Notes: a model not told the origin generated them from the sequence alone. A DNA stretch of 64,000 nt from Mytilus trossulus (GCF_036588685.1 NC_086380.1:36470692-36534691), one strand, 5' to 3'; counted from the stretch's first letter, positions 46,196 through 60,243 are shown. Program-made: numbers and translations.

Positions 46196-47309
46196 GAAAT
46201 AAAAAAAATGGAATATAGAAAATCGATACACAAAAAACGAAATCAAAATTGAAGAAAAAAACACAATAAAATTACCATAACACATGCAATAGCACAATGG
46301 CGCGATATATATATACTGAGCCATGCAAATAGAATAAAATAGATGTTTAGGTTAATGATAGACAATGACAAATATAAAAGAACACTATAGCATGTAATTA
46401 ATATGACAAAATAGGTCAGTACGTAGAATATACAGGTCAAGGTCATCATCAATTATTTGTGAACATGATACGGATTATATATCAACTAGGTCTTGATTGT
46501 TTTTTGGGTTTTTTTTTAGAAAAAGGACAACACGTTTTTTGACATAGCCCTGGTTCATCAAATGTCTGCTTATGAAATGTTGAATAAAGTCTTAGAGTAG
46601 TAGCTGCAAGCTATCGCTTGTCAAATGAGTTGCAATTATGCAGGTGAAGTTGATATATTGACGCTTAAGTTGTGAAAATAAATAATTACAAAATCAAACT
46701 CGTCTCATTTGTCATATATTGGGGTACTGAGTTGACCGCTGATGTCAAATTTGATATGTAATTCTTAAAATGAGGCGGACAAAGCCGTGTTTATTGTTTT
46801 TTTCTAGTTCATACGTTTTGACATGTAAGGCATTACATTTATCTGAAATCTATGAACCCTGGATGAAATTGATGGGCAAAAATAGTTTCGGTTATTGTAA
46901 ATTATACTTAAAGACCAAACAGCCTATTGTTTATGCGCATCAACTAACGCAACTTGGTAGTGACATAAAAGCTCTGTGTCGTTGTTTCTAGCAATGAAAG
47001 AACGTCAAATTGTAACGTCCTATTTCGCGTTTTTCACGGACGCCAACATGGTGTACGCTTAAAAATACGTCTCCCAAGAAAAGAGGAATAAAGTGTCGAG
47101 CTGATATCTTGTGGAAATTGAACACAAATGGACACAAAAGATACTACACTACATGTATATTTAAACTTCGTTCAAATGAAAATAACAAAATGTAAATTTT
47201 GATCTAGACTTTTTGCATTTGCGCCGATCTGCATTTAATTTATTTTTTATTCTTTCACATGCGTAGATTTTGTCTTATTTTTGCGGCGATCGACATTTCA
47301 TCTTTTTTA

Positions 47310-48010
47310 TGCCCAACTTACGATAGTAGAGGGGCATTATGTTTTCTGGTCTGTGCGTCCGTTCGTCCTTCCGTCTGTCCGTCCCGCTTCAGGTTAAAGT
47401 TTTTTGGTCAAGGTAGTTTTTTATGAAGTTGAAGTCCAATCAACTTGAAACTCAGTACACATGTGCCCTATGATATGATCTTTCTAATTTTAATGCCAAA
47501 TTAGTGTTTTGACCCCAATTTAACGGTTCACTGAACATAGAAAATGATAGTGCAAATTTCAGGTTTAAGTTTTTGGTCAAGGTAGTTTTTAATGAAGTAA
47601 AAGTCCAATCAACTTGAAACTTAGTATACATGTTCCCTGTGATATGATCTTTCTAATTTAAATGCCAAATTATAGTTTTTACCCCATTTTCACGGTCCAC
47701 TAACCACAGAAAATGATAGTGCGAGTGAGGCATTCGTGTACTATGGACACATTCTTGTTTATCTTTCACTTGCGAAGATTTAGGCTTTCGTTTGCGCCGA
47801 TTGTGTACATGTTAATTAGATAGGTGAAAGTTATTGTTATGTCCAAATTATTAGCATTATGTTTTCTGTACGTCCGTTCGTCCGTCTGTTCCGCTTCAAG
47901 TTTAAGTTTTTTGGTTAAATTATTTGGTCAAGGTAGTTTTTGATGAAAATACTTAAAACTTAGTACACATGTTCCTTATGATATAATCCTTCAAATTATA
48001 ATGTCAATTT
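47310..48010 (+). repeat. 'ggggcattatgttttc' repeat, direct arm, copy B
   Basis: Counterpart of 24,660-25,375: two tandem monomers (to about 47,760) and a further partial unit at 47,855-48,010. Confidence 0.78.
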
Positions 48011-48549
48011 TTCTAAAATTTCCAAAATTGAGTATTCAGAAGGTTAGGCCGATAAACAATTATTCCTAGAAGTTTTGACATACTGGCAACGTATGCATGT
48101 AACTGATGTCTGGATGATTCTCATAAAATAATGTCCGATCTTGCAATGAAGTTAAAATTTATTTACACTGCTTATTTGACAAAATCTTATAGAACAAATA
48201 CAATTATGACAAAAGGTCATTGTCGTTTGTCATTTGTTTTATTTCAAATTGTCTTAAGGAGAAATGATAAACATTTCGCCTGATCTCACTGAAGCTTACA
48301 ACTAATTTCCTAATGTATGTAGATAAACACTTTAATAAGCTTGTTTGTATATTTTGGATACTTATATTTTGATCGGCGTTCTGCATTGGGGCCGATATGC
48401 ATTTCATTTGGACCGATTTTTTCTTTCATTGGCGCCGATATTTTTTTTATTTGCCCTGATTTTTTTACAGGTAAATTACAGGTACATGTAAGTTACTGGT
48501 GAATGTTATTTTTCATTTATCATCATATACCTCTTCCGTTAGCCAGTTG

Positions 48550-48935
48550 TACAAATGTTATGAATTGTCAATCATTTGGGATAGCCATTTACCAATGTCA
48601 CTTGATTTGTCTTTATACACTGTATTCAGCCCAATAGACTTGATTTTCCACCACCAGTTCACAGCAAGATGAAAACGAGAACAATATATTCTACATTGTG
48701 GAAAAGCACCAATAATTGCGTTATGCATTTCTTGTTCAAAGTCAATATACATAACCTGGGCTACAAAGGAAAGTTGTTTTTGACGGCAGAGATCGCAAAT
48801 TATTTTCCACATCACTTCATAACACTATAATCTTTTATGTTAAGAGAGCGTACATTAGATATACGTAGTTTCCATTTTTACATCCGTGTAAAGTAACTTA
48901 TTGATAACAGTTCCATCTATAAATATTGCTGACAT
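48550..48935 (-). pseudogene. MULE transposase domain fragment, copy B
   Basis: An 85-codon frame (48,815 to 48,558) equals copy A except for A to E, V to I and E to D replacements. It retains VMYIDFEQ, AFPQCRIYCSRFHLAVNWWW and GLNTVYKD. The upstream catalytic region is broken as in copy A, so it was already a relic before duplication. B carries about 75 extra bp just beyond its 3' side (48,372-48,450, with repeated 'gccgat' phrases). Confidence 0.72.
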
Positions 48936-49607
48936 GTAAATCATTGCAAAGGAGACATTCAAGATTTTAATTTGTAGAAAAAAATAAGTCTACATTTTCC
49001 GCGATCATTTGTACTGACCTTCCGATATATGTGGCCATTATTACCTATGTTAAACTGTAAATGCAATTAGGAGTACAAATAAAATCGGCGCAAATGAAAA
49101 TAATGAAATCGGCACAATGAAAGCTTGATTTTGATAACGTCCAATTGAATTTACATATTATCATATATACAGGTTTACATACATGTACCTATATATGAAG
49201 ATGTCAATCTTAATTAGAAAGCTTGAATAAACATTTATCATGTCAAACAAAGCAGAAAGCCAGCCAAAGTTGTATCGGTTTACTCCTGTTTCGCCCACTA
49301 TTAATTCTATCAATTATCTATTTGTAACGAAAACAAGAAAGACAAAAGGTTTAATGAACATACAATTGTAGAGTCTGTTAAAACTTAGGTATATACAATT
49401 TTGGTTAACGTTTTCTATATATTAAGGTAATTTTTTTTGTATTTTTGTAATTCCATTTTCATTTGTATAGATTTTTTTTTTAAATCAAATATTTTTTTTT
49501 ATTAATTTTATATCAATTCAATCAATTCATTAAACATACATGTACAATGACAAAACAATAGTTTAAACATATTTGTTTATAGTGGATTGGGAAACAAGTT
49601 TTGCAAA

Positions 49608-49908
49608 TTATATTAATCCCTTTCCACTTTGCGGGTGCGAGTGCTGCCTTGTAGCGGCATTAGCCTGCTTTTTTTCGAAATCTACAAGGGTGTCTATAAC
49701 GTGCAAGAGATATGGCTCTCTCTTAACACGGGTCAGCCATTTATCGTCCCCTGCCGACGGACTATCATCGTTTCCTCATGACCATACTCGCAAATGGTGT
49801 CAAGGGAGAGCCGAAAATTCAGCCCCTGAAATTTTCATCCCGAACGGGAATCGAACCAGGAACCTTTGTGTTAGTAGTCCGATGCACTTACCACTACACC
49901 ACGGCTCT
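49608..49908 (-). mobile_element. tRNA-derived SINE, copy B
   Basis: Same insertion as 26,885-27,184 with the same A- and B-box phrases. The body is slightly closer to a regular SINE (cccgaacgggaatcgaacca on the plus strand). Confidence 0.82.
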
Positions 49909-50134
49909 GGCAAAACAATGACATTCAGTTATACAAGTGTCTTTATATACTTTAGTTTCTGAATGATTTTCATGATATAAATACACCAATAGAAGTTTTC
50001 TTTTATTGCAAACATACTTTATTCAATATATAAATCAATTTTATAAATGCATTGTCTAAAAAAATTAAATAAAGCACTATGGTAAAATAAGTAATATGGG
50101 GCACTATATGTAAAAAGTTGAGAAATACAATCTT

Positions 50135-51085
50135 TTATACAACAACAACAACAACAAATAATTTATTAGAGTCTCACCTCTTTAAAACATTTGACATAAA
50201 ACACAATATAATATTAACAGATCAATTTATAAAAGAGCCACTCTAAAAAGAGTTATGAGAGACTGTAAAAACACAGATTAAAATACATTTATATTACATC
50301 TATAACATATATCAATATATCTTAGCATAAAACACCATACTATTAAAAACAATTATACAAAAAGAAAACAAACAACCTTGTATACATGCACTTATTACGA
50401 GTATTAAATACACTCTCTCTTAAAAAGTACTTCATGGCAGATTTTGGCTGTAAAATAACAAACTCTATCAGCATGAAACATAAATAAAAACTTTTCCTCA
50501 TTACATAAATTACTAAAACAACTTTCTATACTACATACACTGTTAAAAAATATCGTTCGCAAATCTGCATATTCTGGGCATTCTAATAAAACATGTTTTT
50601 CATCTTCAAATAATTTCAAATCATTTTTTCTAGTTAAAACAAAACCTTTCATTTACATCTATACCTTCATATCGGCCAGTTTCAATTTTAATCGGAGCAA
50701 CACCTGCTTTAAATTTAGCATATGCACTTCTATATTTACCGGGCATAGTAATACTTAAATATTTTTCTGTACAATAATTTTATTTAAATAACCTGTAAGT
50801 ACGCAATTTACTGCTTTCATTAGCTAGTAAATTTGAGTGCCATTTCTTTTGGTACATAATAAATAGTTTGTTTTCAATATCTTTGATAACAGACTTGCTC
50901 AAAATACATTCAATACTACAATACTGATTAAGATCTTTAAAGTTCTAAGTTCTTTAAACTTTGTATTCACTCTACAATTCCAATTTTTTACTTTATTAAA
51001 ACTGATATTATTACTCCAAAGAAATTTTCTTATTAAGTCTACAATTAGACATCTTATAAATTATTTATATCCATATCAAAAGTCC
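50135..51085 (-). pseudogene. LINE 3' end fragment, copy B
   Basis: The minus-strand frame from 50,652 to 50,404 keeps EDEKHVLLECPEYADLR, followed by a LCNEEKFLFMF phrase. Upstream, AYAKFKAGVAPIKIETGRYE and a VNERFCF phrase are in another frame. This better preserved copy identifies the family as the C-terminal zinc-knuckle region of a non-LTR retrotransposon. It ends at the (AAC)n stretch near 50,140. Confidence 0.78.
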
Positions 51086-51109
51086 CAATACATTAATTTA
51101 CAAAGTCAC

Positions 51110-51610
51110 AAATTTCAATATTTCACTTAATTGTTCAATTCAAATGGATAAGATAGGAAGCTGCGTCAGAGTAATCTATCACGTTGATAAGTCCTTGTTG
51201 GTAACTGTCGTTCAGTAGTTTGGGTCTGGTGTCTATTACTATGTATCGTCGTCTTTTTGGTGGGCGGGCTCCTCTTGCTGCATACTCGATAATATAACAT
51301 TCTGATAGTGCCTTTGCCTTCTTCAGTAACTCGATGATCTCTTAGTTGTTGGGGTGGACATGTTTGAGTCTCATCTTAACTTTGATGTGTGACATTCTTC
51401 CATGTGATTTGTGGGGCGGGGTCCTTCTATGTATTAGTCATTCCATAGAAAGCGGTATCCATCAACCAAGAACTCTGTCTCGTAATCTGCAAATTATGTT
51501 GCAGCTTGTATGTTGTGAGCTTTCCAATGTCTTCAGAAGTTGTAAGCCAAACATCCTCAACAAGGTGAGGTGTATTGTTGGTTATTTAGAAGAAAATTGC
51601 TAGCAATGAT
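51110..51610 (-). pseudogene. Unrecognised decayed coding remnant, copy B
   Basis: Counterpart of 28,850-29,340. The minus-strand phrases are EIIELLKKAKALSECYIIEY, then ARGARPPKRRRYIVIDT and INVIYYSD- or INVIDYSD-like text ending with a stop near 51,115. One stop of copy A (before ECYII) is a serine codon here. Family unknown. Confidence 0.4.
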
Positions 51611-51998
51611 GCAGATTACTGTTCAAATTGTGTCATATTCAAAGCTTGGCTACTGAACAGTTGCATTCATCGGTATATCTTATTTCTTAGAATTGTTTGT
51701 ATTTTTTTTTATATTAAATTTCAGAACAGTGTATTTATTAAAATTTAAAAATAAGTTCAATAAATAAAAGAAATTCAAATGACATTTATTCTTATCTTTA
51801 GTTTCATTATTTTACTTTTTACTTTTTTCAGACAGTATCAATAATTGAAACTATTTGTTGGAAAATTGTAAAAATAATAAACATGTTTAATTTTAGTACA
51901 CATTTTTACCTATTTCTTGTTTTCTGTTTGTCAAATTAAATACATGTTCCTGCCAAAAAAAATACAAAATGTAAAAATTTTTGCACATTTTCGTTGGT

Positions 51999-52279
51999 TT
52001 AAGGTGGTACCCAACATTTTCACTAAAATAAATGTGGCTCGATTAATTTTCATAAAATTTGGACAAAGTATTTACTTTGACCCTTTAACAAAAATATAAA
52101 AATTTCAAAAATTTTTAACCAACCGTTTTTTCAGAAAAAATACACTGGTTATATAGTAGTTTGACAAACACCAATTTTGATCATTGAGAAGCTTATTATT
52201 CCCTTTACACCACAACGTTATTAAAACGTTAAGCTGATTTTACAGAGTTATCTCCCTGTAGTGTTAGGTACCACCTTAA
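51999..52279. mobile_element. 281-bp TTAA-type MITE, copy B (complete)
   Basis: Starts TTAAGGTGGTACCCAACA and ends TGTTAGGTACCACCTTAA, with one mismatch between the ends. Noncoding. Its right TTAA is shared with the next element. Confidence 0.85.
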
Positions 52280-55200
52280 GGTAACACGATACCGAATGGC
52301 ATATCTCCCGATTTCCAAACTTTTTGGCATACGCCTTCTTTGCATCGAGTTACATCGAAATATGTAATAAAAAATGGGGGTCACCATTTTTGTTTTCTTG
52401 GTATTTTCATTGGAAAACGTCGATTTGGGCGACAAATTTACTTAGGTATATAGGGGAAATGCCTGTTTTTCGGCTAACCTTTTTAGATTTTATAATGGTT
52501 GGCTATGTTCTTATATACGGAGAATAACTAAAAACTAACATAATATTCAGAATTACAAACTGAATTCATACATGTATAGAAAATCATATGTCACCATCCT
52601 TGTTTTTGAGATAAATGGCTTCAAAATTCATTAATACCCTCAGAATTTGACCGAAAACGTGTGACGTTATTGAATGAAACGTCGCACGCTACTGGTGTTA
52701 CTTTGGTGAAATCACGGACAAGACACATTTTTAAACATAAACAATGATATTATAAAGTGTTGTATATCATTTTAAAGCTTTTAAACTCTTCTTTCAGATT
52801 ATTGCAATTTTGTATACGTAACAGACCATTTTCATTAATTAAAACTCAATAAAACCTTTATTTTGCAATATGATTTCCTTGTCCCGCGTTACACTTTTAG
52901 TTTTGTGAAATTCTGAATACCGTAAAAAACATATAATCTGTTTTACAAAACGACAAAAAAGTTTGTTTAGAACAAGCAATATATAAGTGGGCGATGACGT
53001 AATGTCGATTATTCTCTCTCGAAAAGACGGAAATATAAGAAAAAGGGATCAAGATGATACAAATAATGTGTCCCATGCATGAGAGGTTGCCGTATTTTTT
53101 TTAAAAATTGTCCCAAAAAGGGAATTTCAGAGCAATCCCTGTGTCGAAAGTAAATAATTCGTATACTAGTATTTTGTACAAAGATCACACTTTCGCCTCA
53201 TGCAATAATCAGGAAATTTTAAAACAAATTCTTTTTATTCGAGTTGATTAGCAATGTCCGACATTTTGTCCCCTTCCAACCAAATTAAACGTAGGGTTAC
53301 GTTTTCTGTGTTTTCATGATGTTTATTTAATACAGTGCCATTCGCTACATAATTTTTTTTATAATGGATAAAAGTACAAAAATTTATCTCTATTTTGATA
53401 TTAAATTCCCATAAATTAAATCTAATATACGAGATATCAGATAAATCTAAAATGTCCGATACAATGTCCCCACATACGATTTTGACGTTATTTAATAAAA
53501 TATGCTTCTAACGTTCCGTCTAATTGTCATGATTGCAGTTTTCACAGACGATTTGGAATACGGCTATTTCATTTTGTTGCTTAATAAGAAAACTTTAAAA
53601 TTACTGTTTTATTTTGAAGCTCTACCGATTCACAAAGAAAGGGTGGGGAGAGAGATTTCCTCGCGGAACTGAAGTGTTTTCCGGACTATAATAGTCGGAT
53701 CCGCTATAATACAAATTAATAGAAAAAAACAGCTATAATAATTGTTCCCGCTAATTCCCTTGCATATATTCAAGTTGTGCAGAACTGCTATGCTAGATAT
53801 GGCGTAGTCCTTTTGCCTTGACATCTTGACATTATGGAGTGCAAAATTGAATGCATTTGCAGTGCATAGTTTATCCATAAAAAAAGAAATCGATTGCCCT
53901 TATAATTAAAATGTATATAATTAAATGGTTTCAATTCAAGTTACTTTTTTGTTTTTTAATTTGTTAATAAAACTAAAGCTAAACATCTTTTATCTAAGAA
54001 AAAAAATCCTTTCTTATATAAAAAATCAATCCTTTAAAATTTATTGTAAAAAACCATCTGAACTACATGCATTCCAACGTTTTTATTTTGTCTTACGTCT
54101 TTGAGTGTGTAACGTTAGGTGACACCAGTATCGTGCGACGTTTCAATACAGAATGTAACGTTATTCTCCTCGGAGATATGAGAAATGGAAAACACAAAAT
54201 GTGTGGGGATCTGAAGGGTGTTTATTTTATTTTCGTTTCCCCTATCAGGTTATCGTTAATTCCCTAGTGATATGAGATTCTACTGATATAATTTATTTCG
54301 TCCTGCACATAGAAATTTCACTAACATGAATTTAACATTAATCTCGTCTGATTTTTACACTTAACGAGCATAATACCTTCATATTTTAGTAAAATTCAAG
54401 TGAAAATAACATGATTTTTTTTCGTATGATTTATTTGAATTACTGAGTTTTTTTTAACTCCATCCTTTATGACAATGGTGGTGTCATTGCTTCATCCATG
54501 CAGAAAAATAGTACTTTAAAAATTTGATTCAGTTAACAGTGATATAATTGCTCTGTTTTTGATGGTTGTTTAACGTTCGGTGGCAAATAGTTCATGCATG
54601 ATAAATAAAATAACAAAACTCAAAGAAAAATTCAAAACTTATATTCTTGACTTGCTATGTACTTTAATTTTGTACATTAGTATAGTGTACTTTGCGTGGT
54701 GTAAATGTGTGAGTTGCTTGCTCAGCAAGTCGGACAAACATTGCAAACTGTATGCAAAATTTCACTGTTAGTTCAACAGTCTCACGGTCATTTGTGGAAA
54801 ATTATTTCAGAAAAAAAATCTTGAGATCATATATGCATTCTTTATAAGTAAACCAAACTGCGAAACATAAAAGCTCAAGCTTGAAATTCCACATGTAGGA
54901 AATGTTACTCGGAGTCTGTACTCTGCGGGCCTCAAGTAATAATTTATCAAAATGCCTAATCAAGCAACCTGTCATGAACAAAAAAAAAAAGAAAATCCAG
55001 ACGATATGCGCACCTTTAAAAAAACAGGTACACAATTTAAACCTGAAGCAAAAAGACTAGCAAGTGTGTGATTAACGGTCGAATTTACACGGGTGAAACA
55101 ATATGTTGTTGCGTGCTCTATTAGTTTCAAGTGGCGATTTTGAATTGTAGGATTGATTGCTGGTAACTTTACGTCCCGTGGCTAATATTTTATGCATGTT

Positions 55201-55660
55201 CAAGACGCTGTTGACAATAAATAATACATTCCGCACAGCCAAATGGACGCCTCACTTTGGAAGCATTTTACTGCCGGTCGGAAGAAGACCAAGTGACCAT
55301 ATTGTTATTCCTATTCACCTTAGGCCTTGGGATGTAAATTGTAGGATATAAACAAAATATAAAATTATGTGCAATATACATTGTCAGAATTATAAAAGGT
55401 TTTTGCACTTGCTACGAAACAAGTGGAAAGCTCGGCGAGTCTCGCTTTCCATCGGGTTTCTAAAGCTCATGCTAATACATTTTATACTAGTATTACAATA
55501 TACATACATGATTTTTTTTACAAGGTATATTTATCCACAGAAAGAAATGTATACAGTTCTTTTTTTTTTACATGTATATAGATTTACCCGGAAGTTGCAG
55601 GTTTGTTCTAAAAACTCCTTTTAATACTGTGAAACTCGTCGGGCTCTTTCCCCGACGATA

Positions 55661-55773
55661 AGGCAGCAACCATTTGATTTTCTGGGGGGGCCTAGGCTAT
55701 GGATTTTTTTGGAAAAAAGTTTGTTTCCAGTTTTTGGAGAGAAAAAAAATGTTTTAGACCCTTGTTGCTGCCT
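55661..55773. mobile_element. 113-bp MITE nested in the 5.44-kb element
   Basis: Its ends AGGCAGCAAC and GTTGCTGCCT are exact inverted copies. The body is G-run and A-run rich (ctgggggggcctaggc). No clear target duplication was recognised. Confidence 0.6.
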
Positions 55774-56820
55774 AAGTATGTGAGCAATATGTCCCTCAGG
55801 GCCTAAAAAGGCAACTATGTTAATTTTCTTTCAGTCTTGTTGTCTCCGAACTTGTACATTTTCATTATTTCAACCTCAAATCACACAAAAAAAACACACT
55901 ATCACCAAATACCAATGCAAGCGTTCATTGTAATTAACACGAAAATAAAATCTAAAGGATTTCAAAATCTAGCTATTTCATTCTCTTTTTTTTCCGTTTG
56001 AATACTAATTAGTCAGTCGTTTGATTATAAATTTGGAGAAATTTGCGTTTGTAGGCACAAGTGTCAACTTAGGGATGGCTTTAATCAGACTGTAACGGGA
56101 CCTGCTGTTTTCATTTTATTTTTGCCGAATCAAGTTCCCATGTTTATTTCTCAGCCTACGTTAACTTTTTAAGACTTCATTCCGATGTTGCTGTCTATCC
56201 CGTGTAGACTTGGTCTATAGGATTACAAATCTAGCACTTTATTTTCAAAATATTTCCGAAACTATATCGGATTTACTCTGTACAGAACAATGAATTTCAG
56301 AGACTTTTTATACTGGAACATAGGGAAAGATACTCGGCAAAATAACCATTGGCAAATAAACCACTTTCTTAACATTCCATACAAACAAACTATTGTTGTA
56401 TAAGTTGCAAAGTCTGCTTGTATAGTGCATTATCGTCTAATTCTATCCGTATTCTCATGCGGATAAATTTCCTTTTTCCATTTTGCCCGAGCGGTGTTTT
56501 GACGACCATTTTAACACGAATTAATAGATGTACCAACATTTCCCCGTGTTTTTAACACATCATCCTAAGTTTCTATAGATTAGATTTCTACTTTCAAAAC
56601 AAAATTTCATGGGAATACGGAGTTCATCATGAAAAAGTATTTATTGCAAACATATACCAAGAATAAAGACTTGTGATAAAACTCAGTCTATTATATGTAT
56701 ATAAATCGTGCAGATGCTTAAATTTTAAAGAAACAGAATATTTAAAAGTAAAGTAATACATTTTTAAAGATAAACAATGAGCAAAAATAAAAAAAAAGTT
56801 ATTACCATTTTCTTCATCGG

Positions 56821-57480
56821 TCAGGCCATAAGTCTGTGCAAAGTCGATTTTGGTTAGGTCAAGTTTTCTAACTCTTTAAATATTATTTTTTAAATGATCC
56901 GTTTCTTATATCTCTATATTTTAATGTCAGAATCTTCCTTGACATCAAATTTGAAGTCGATCCTTCAAAGAAAAAAAAGTTATAAACAATTTACATCGGT
57001 ATTAAATTTTTTAATCTGCCATTGTATTGAGTTCGTCTATCCTGTTGATAATAACAAAAAAATCGCTGGTTCATAGCTGTCAGGATATAAGAAGTTTCAA
57101 AGTCAATTTGGCCAGGTCAAGTTTTCTAACTCTAAAATAAAAAAAACAACATTTTGTCTTCTTTTTTCTTTCTTGTATTATCGTATTAAATGTTTAAATC
57201 TGCCATGGTATTGAATTTGAAGTCTATCCAGTCAATAATAAAAAGAAATTGCTGGTTCATAGCTGTCAGGACATTAGAGTTTCAAAGTCAATTTGGTCAG
57301 GGCAACTTTTCTAACTCTTATAAATATGTTTTTCATTTTGTTCATTTTATCTATTAAATATAAGTTCTCATCTTGTTTGGTTACAAATTTCAAGTTAATC
57401 CTTCCAATAATAAAAAAAAGTATCTAGCATTTTCATTTCTGTCAGGACATTGTCAGGTTGTCAGGACATTAGTCAAACTC
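56821..57480 (+). repeat. Degenerate tandem repeat, three to four units, inside the 5.44-kb element
   Basis: Units begin at about 56,821, 57,080, 57,266 and 57,442 with 'tcagg(a/c)catta' and share 'aaagtcaatttggtcaggtc' and 'ttttctaactct'. The spacing shortens from about 259 to 176 bp. Confidence 0.75.
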
Positions 57481-57723
57481 CGTACAGTAATCGTTTCCGT
57501 TCCGGAACTATTTTCCTTTACTCCATCAAGTATCCACTGACCAGAAAAGGTTACCATTGAAAATGTCACATAAATACCCAATATCTTTTTTTATAATTTT
57601 ATCACTTTGTGATTGCAAAACCTGATGTATTTGCTTGAATGTGTGAAGATCTGTGAACGTTATTCGACAACGTCAGTAACGATAACTCGTGGCGTAACGT
57701 CATTCGGTATCGTGTTACCTTAA

Positions 57724-60240
57724 TAGCAGAATATAATTTTTTTTTAAATTTTACAGGTAAAATAAAAGACAAAAATATGACTATAATTCAGAAATAAACT
57801 ATAATTGTGAAAACAACAATTCCCCCTATGTTTACATATGCATGTAATTAAAATTGGGCAAACCAAGATGACTCCTTTTTATCCTACATGCAGTAGGACA
57901 TTAGCTGTAAGGCAAAACATATTAAAAATACTCAGGGAATTAAAATCTAAATTTTCGGTGTTTAAAACTAAATTGTTGTAAATTTAACTTATGACAAAAA
58001 CAATTTCAAGAAAAACCTCCAACATAAAATATCTCCCTTTCATTTAGCTACAACTCTAACCGGAAAGATTGAACAGAAATTTCGATTTTCAATGCCGGCA
58101 ACAACCTTTTCTTTGTTTCAATTTCCAAAATGAGCAATTTAGGTTTATAATATTTTGTCCTGTTTGGAAAAATCTAACTGTAGTTTTCAACGGAAAATTA
58201 TTTCTAAATTAAAAACTTTTTGTATTTTATATTTACTGTCTCGTTTATTCAAAACACGTGAAGTAGTAATAACAGGGATTATATTTTATGATAGATGTAT
58301 AACGTTTTAGAATCAAAAACTTTAATTCATATATTATATATATAATGAATTTACAAACTCGATGCAACAATTTCGTTCGTCTTAGTCGGGAAAAATAAAG
58401 GACCAAGAAGTCTGTCCATGCTTTTGTGGGTCCGTCTGTCAACAGTAGCGAATGAGTTCGTTACGGCAAACTTCTGAAATTGACGACAAAACCCCACACA
58501 TCTAGTCTAATATAGCCAAATACTCTGTAAGTTAGCCAGTGCAATCTTCCTTTTTTTTGTAATTATCAATTATTTTGCTAATTAGGGACAAAGGACAAAA
58601 ACAGACTTTCATAATAAAAGCGGAGTGAAATGTTATTTAAAACAATTTTCCATTCCGACGGATGGTGTTACCGAAGGTTTTAAATATTGTGCAGCAACAT
58701 CATCATAAGATCTGATGCGATACATACATTTAATATCTTGTATTACCGGATAATAAAGTAGTTGAATATACATGTAGTTGTTATTCTTGGAAATTTGAAT
58801 GTTTGTTCCAAACGTCAAATAAGCGATTTTTTTAAATAATGCGCCAGCAAGGAAAGAATGTACTATGACGTCAGATGCAATGGGACTTTCCTTTTTGAAT
58901 TTTCCTCGGAGTTCAGTATTTTTGTGATTTTACTTTTTTTTTTATGAAGAAAGACAACTCTTTTCTGCAAAACGAACGAGAAAAAAACATGAAAATCACT
59001 GATAACTTTTTTGAAAGGTCGGTGACATACACTTTTTTTGGCTTTATTTTGAAATTACACATGGCACTTTCCTTCTTGAAATTTTTATGAAGAAATCACT
59101 GGTTGATATTTTTTAATATTGAAAACGTTATTCATTTTTACGTTTTATTTTTGGCGGGAATGAAATAAATCATATTTTTAAAGATCAAAACAATATGAGT
59201 CTTAAACTCTTAAACCTGTTTTTGATAGATACAAATCTACTGTTTAACGTCAAACAAGAATTATGCTTGTAGGTTTGATATGAAGGTTTTTTTTGAGAGT
59301 TTAGATAACAAGCAAATTTATGCTAATATTCTGGAAAACACGAAACTGAGGTTGCTATAGTGACAAATTTATGCTAATATTCGGGAAAACACGAAACTGA
59401 GGTTGCTATAGTGACAAAACTAAGTCGGTGACCCCCAATTTTTTTAATCATATTTTGTTCCTCAAATCATGAAATACCTTCACACAAAATTTTAAAGAAA
59501 AATCACTGGTAGAAATGAATAGGCTGTTTGGTCTTTAAGTCTGCATTCATTTGTTTAATAACAACGGTATAGGTTAACTGGTCAGAATAACAGTCTTCCA
59601 GCGTATATTACTATTTTGAAATAAATAAAACTGTTACATCTGGGATTTGGGTGTGTAAAAATCCTTTTAAGGATTGACTTTGATATTTCTGTCTATGTGG
59701 AAATAACATAAAACATAACAATTTCAATGTTGAATCATTGTATGATGTCATGATACTATTAAACTTTTAGATAATACTACACTATTTCTCTACGAGAATG
59801 CAAACTGCACAAATTAGATAAAAATATATTTATTTTGTTTTAAAAGCCTATTACAATGTATTAAAAAAGTGAATTGATGCTTATATTTCAAACTTAATTT
59901 TAATGTTTAATGTTAAGTTTAATTTGACATAAATTTTAAATGTCAGTTACCGCAATTGTAGAAAATATAGTTGGTGAAGTTATCAAAATAAATTGCAGAA
60001 TCGTGCGTCTGTACATTTACTGGGTACATAAGTGAGACAGTTAGGCATTATAAGATTTTATCAAAATGTATAATATTCAAAATACATTAAGATAATATCT
60101 ATCATTCTATTGTAATATTGTTATAATTTAAAAAAAAAAAAGAAAGATAGTAGCTATTGGAACAAACATCACGCCGCCACGTTTAACACAATTACAATTG
60201 ATTGCTAACCTTTTGAAAATTTGCTGATTCGTTACGCAGT
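57724..60240. other. Noncoding spacer upstream of the second kringle-lectin promoter
   Basis: Counterpart of 29,962-32,470, including the 51-bp tandem duplication (about 59,314-59,416). No gene is seen. Confidence 0.6.
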
Positions 60241-60243
60241 ACA

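Larger units (their letters stand above)
52280..57719. mobile_element. 5.44-kb TTAA-flanked DNA element with perfect 19-bp inverted ends
   Basis: The left end GGTAACACGATACCGAATG and the right end CATTCGGTATCGTGTTACC are exact inverted copies. TTAA stands on both sides (52,276-52,279 and 57,720-57,723). Copy A lacks the whole block, so it is a discrete insertion. A TTAA target is the mark of piggyBac and Kolobok transposases; GG/CC termini fit Kolobok better. I find no transposase-like frame; the longest frames (85 codons or fewer) have no motif. Inside are an imperfect inverted pair of about 40 bp (52,661-52,701 and 54,119-54,164), a small nested MITE at 55,661 and a tandem repeat at 56.8 kb. 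Confidence 0.85.

Noticed and set aside
46770..46991. 73-codon frame with LHLSEIYEPWMKLMGKNSFG preceded by an acceptor-like ttttttctag
   Set aside because: Copy A (near 24,140-24,340) breaks the frame with a short insertion; no neighbouring exon fits, so only a possible relic.
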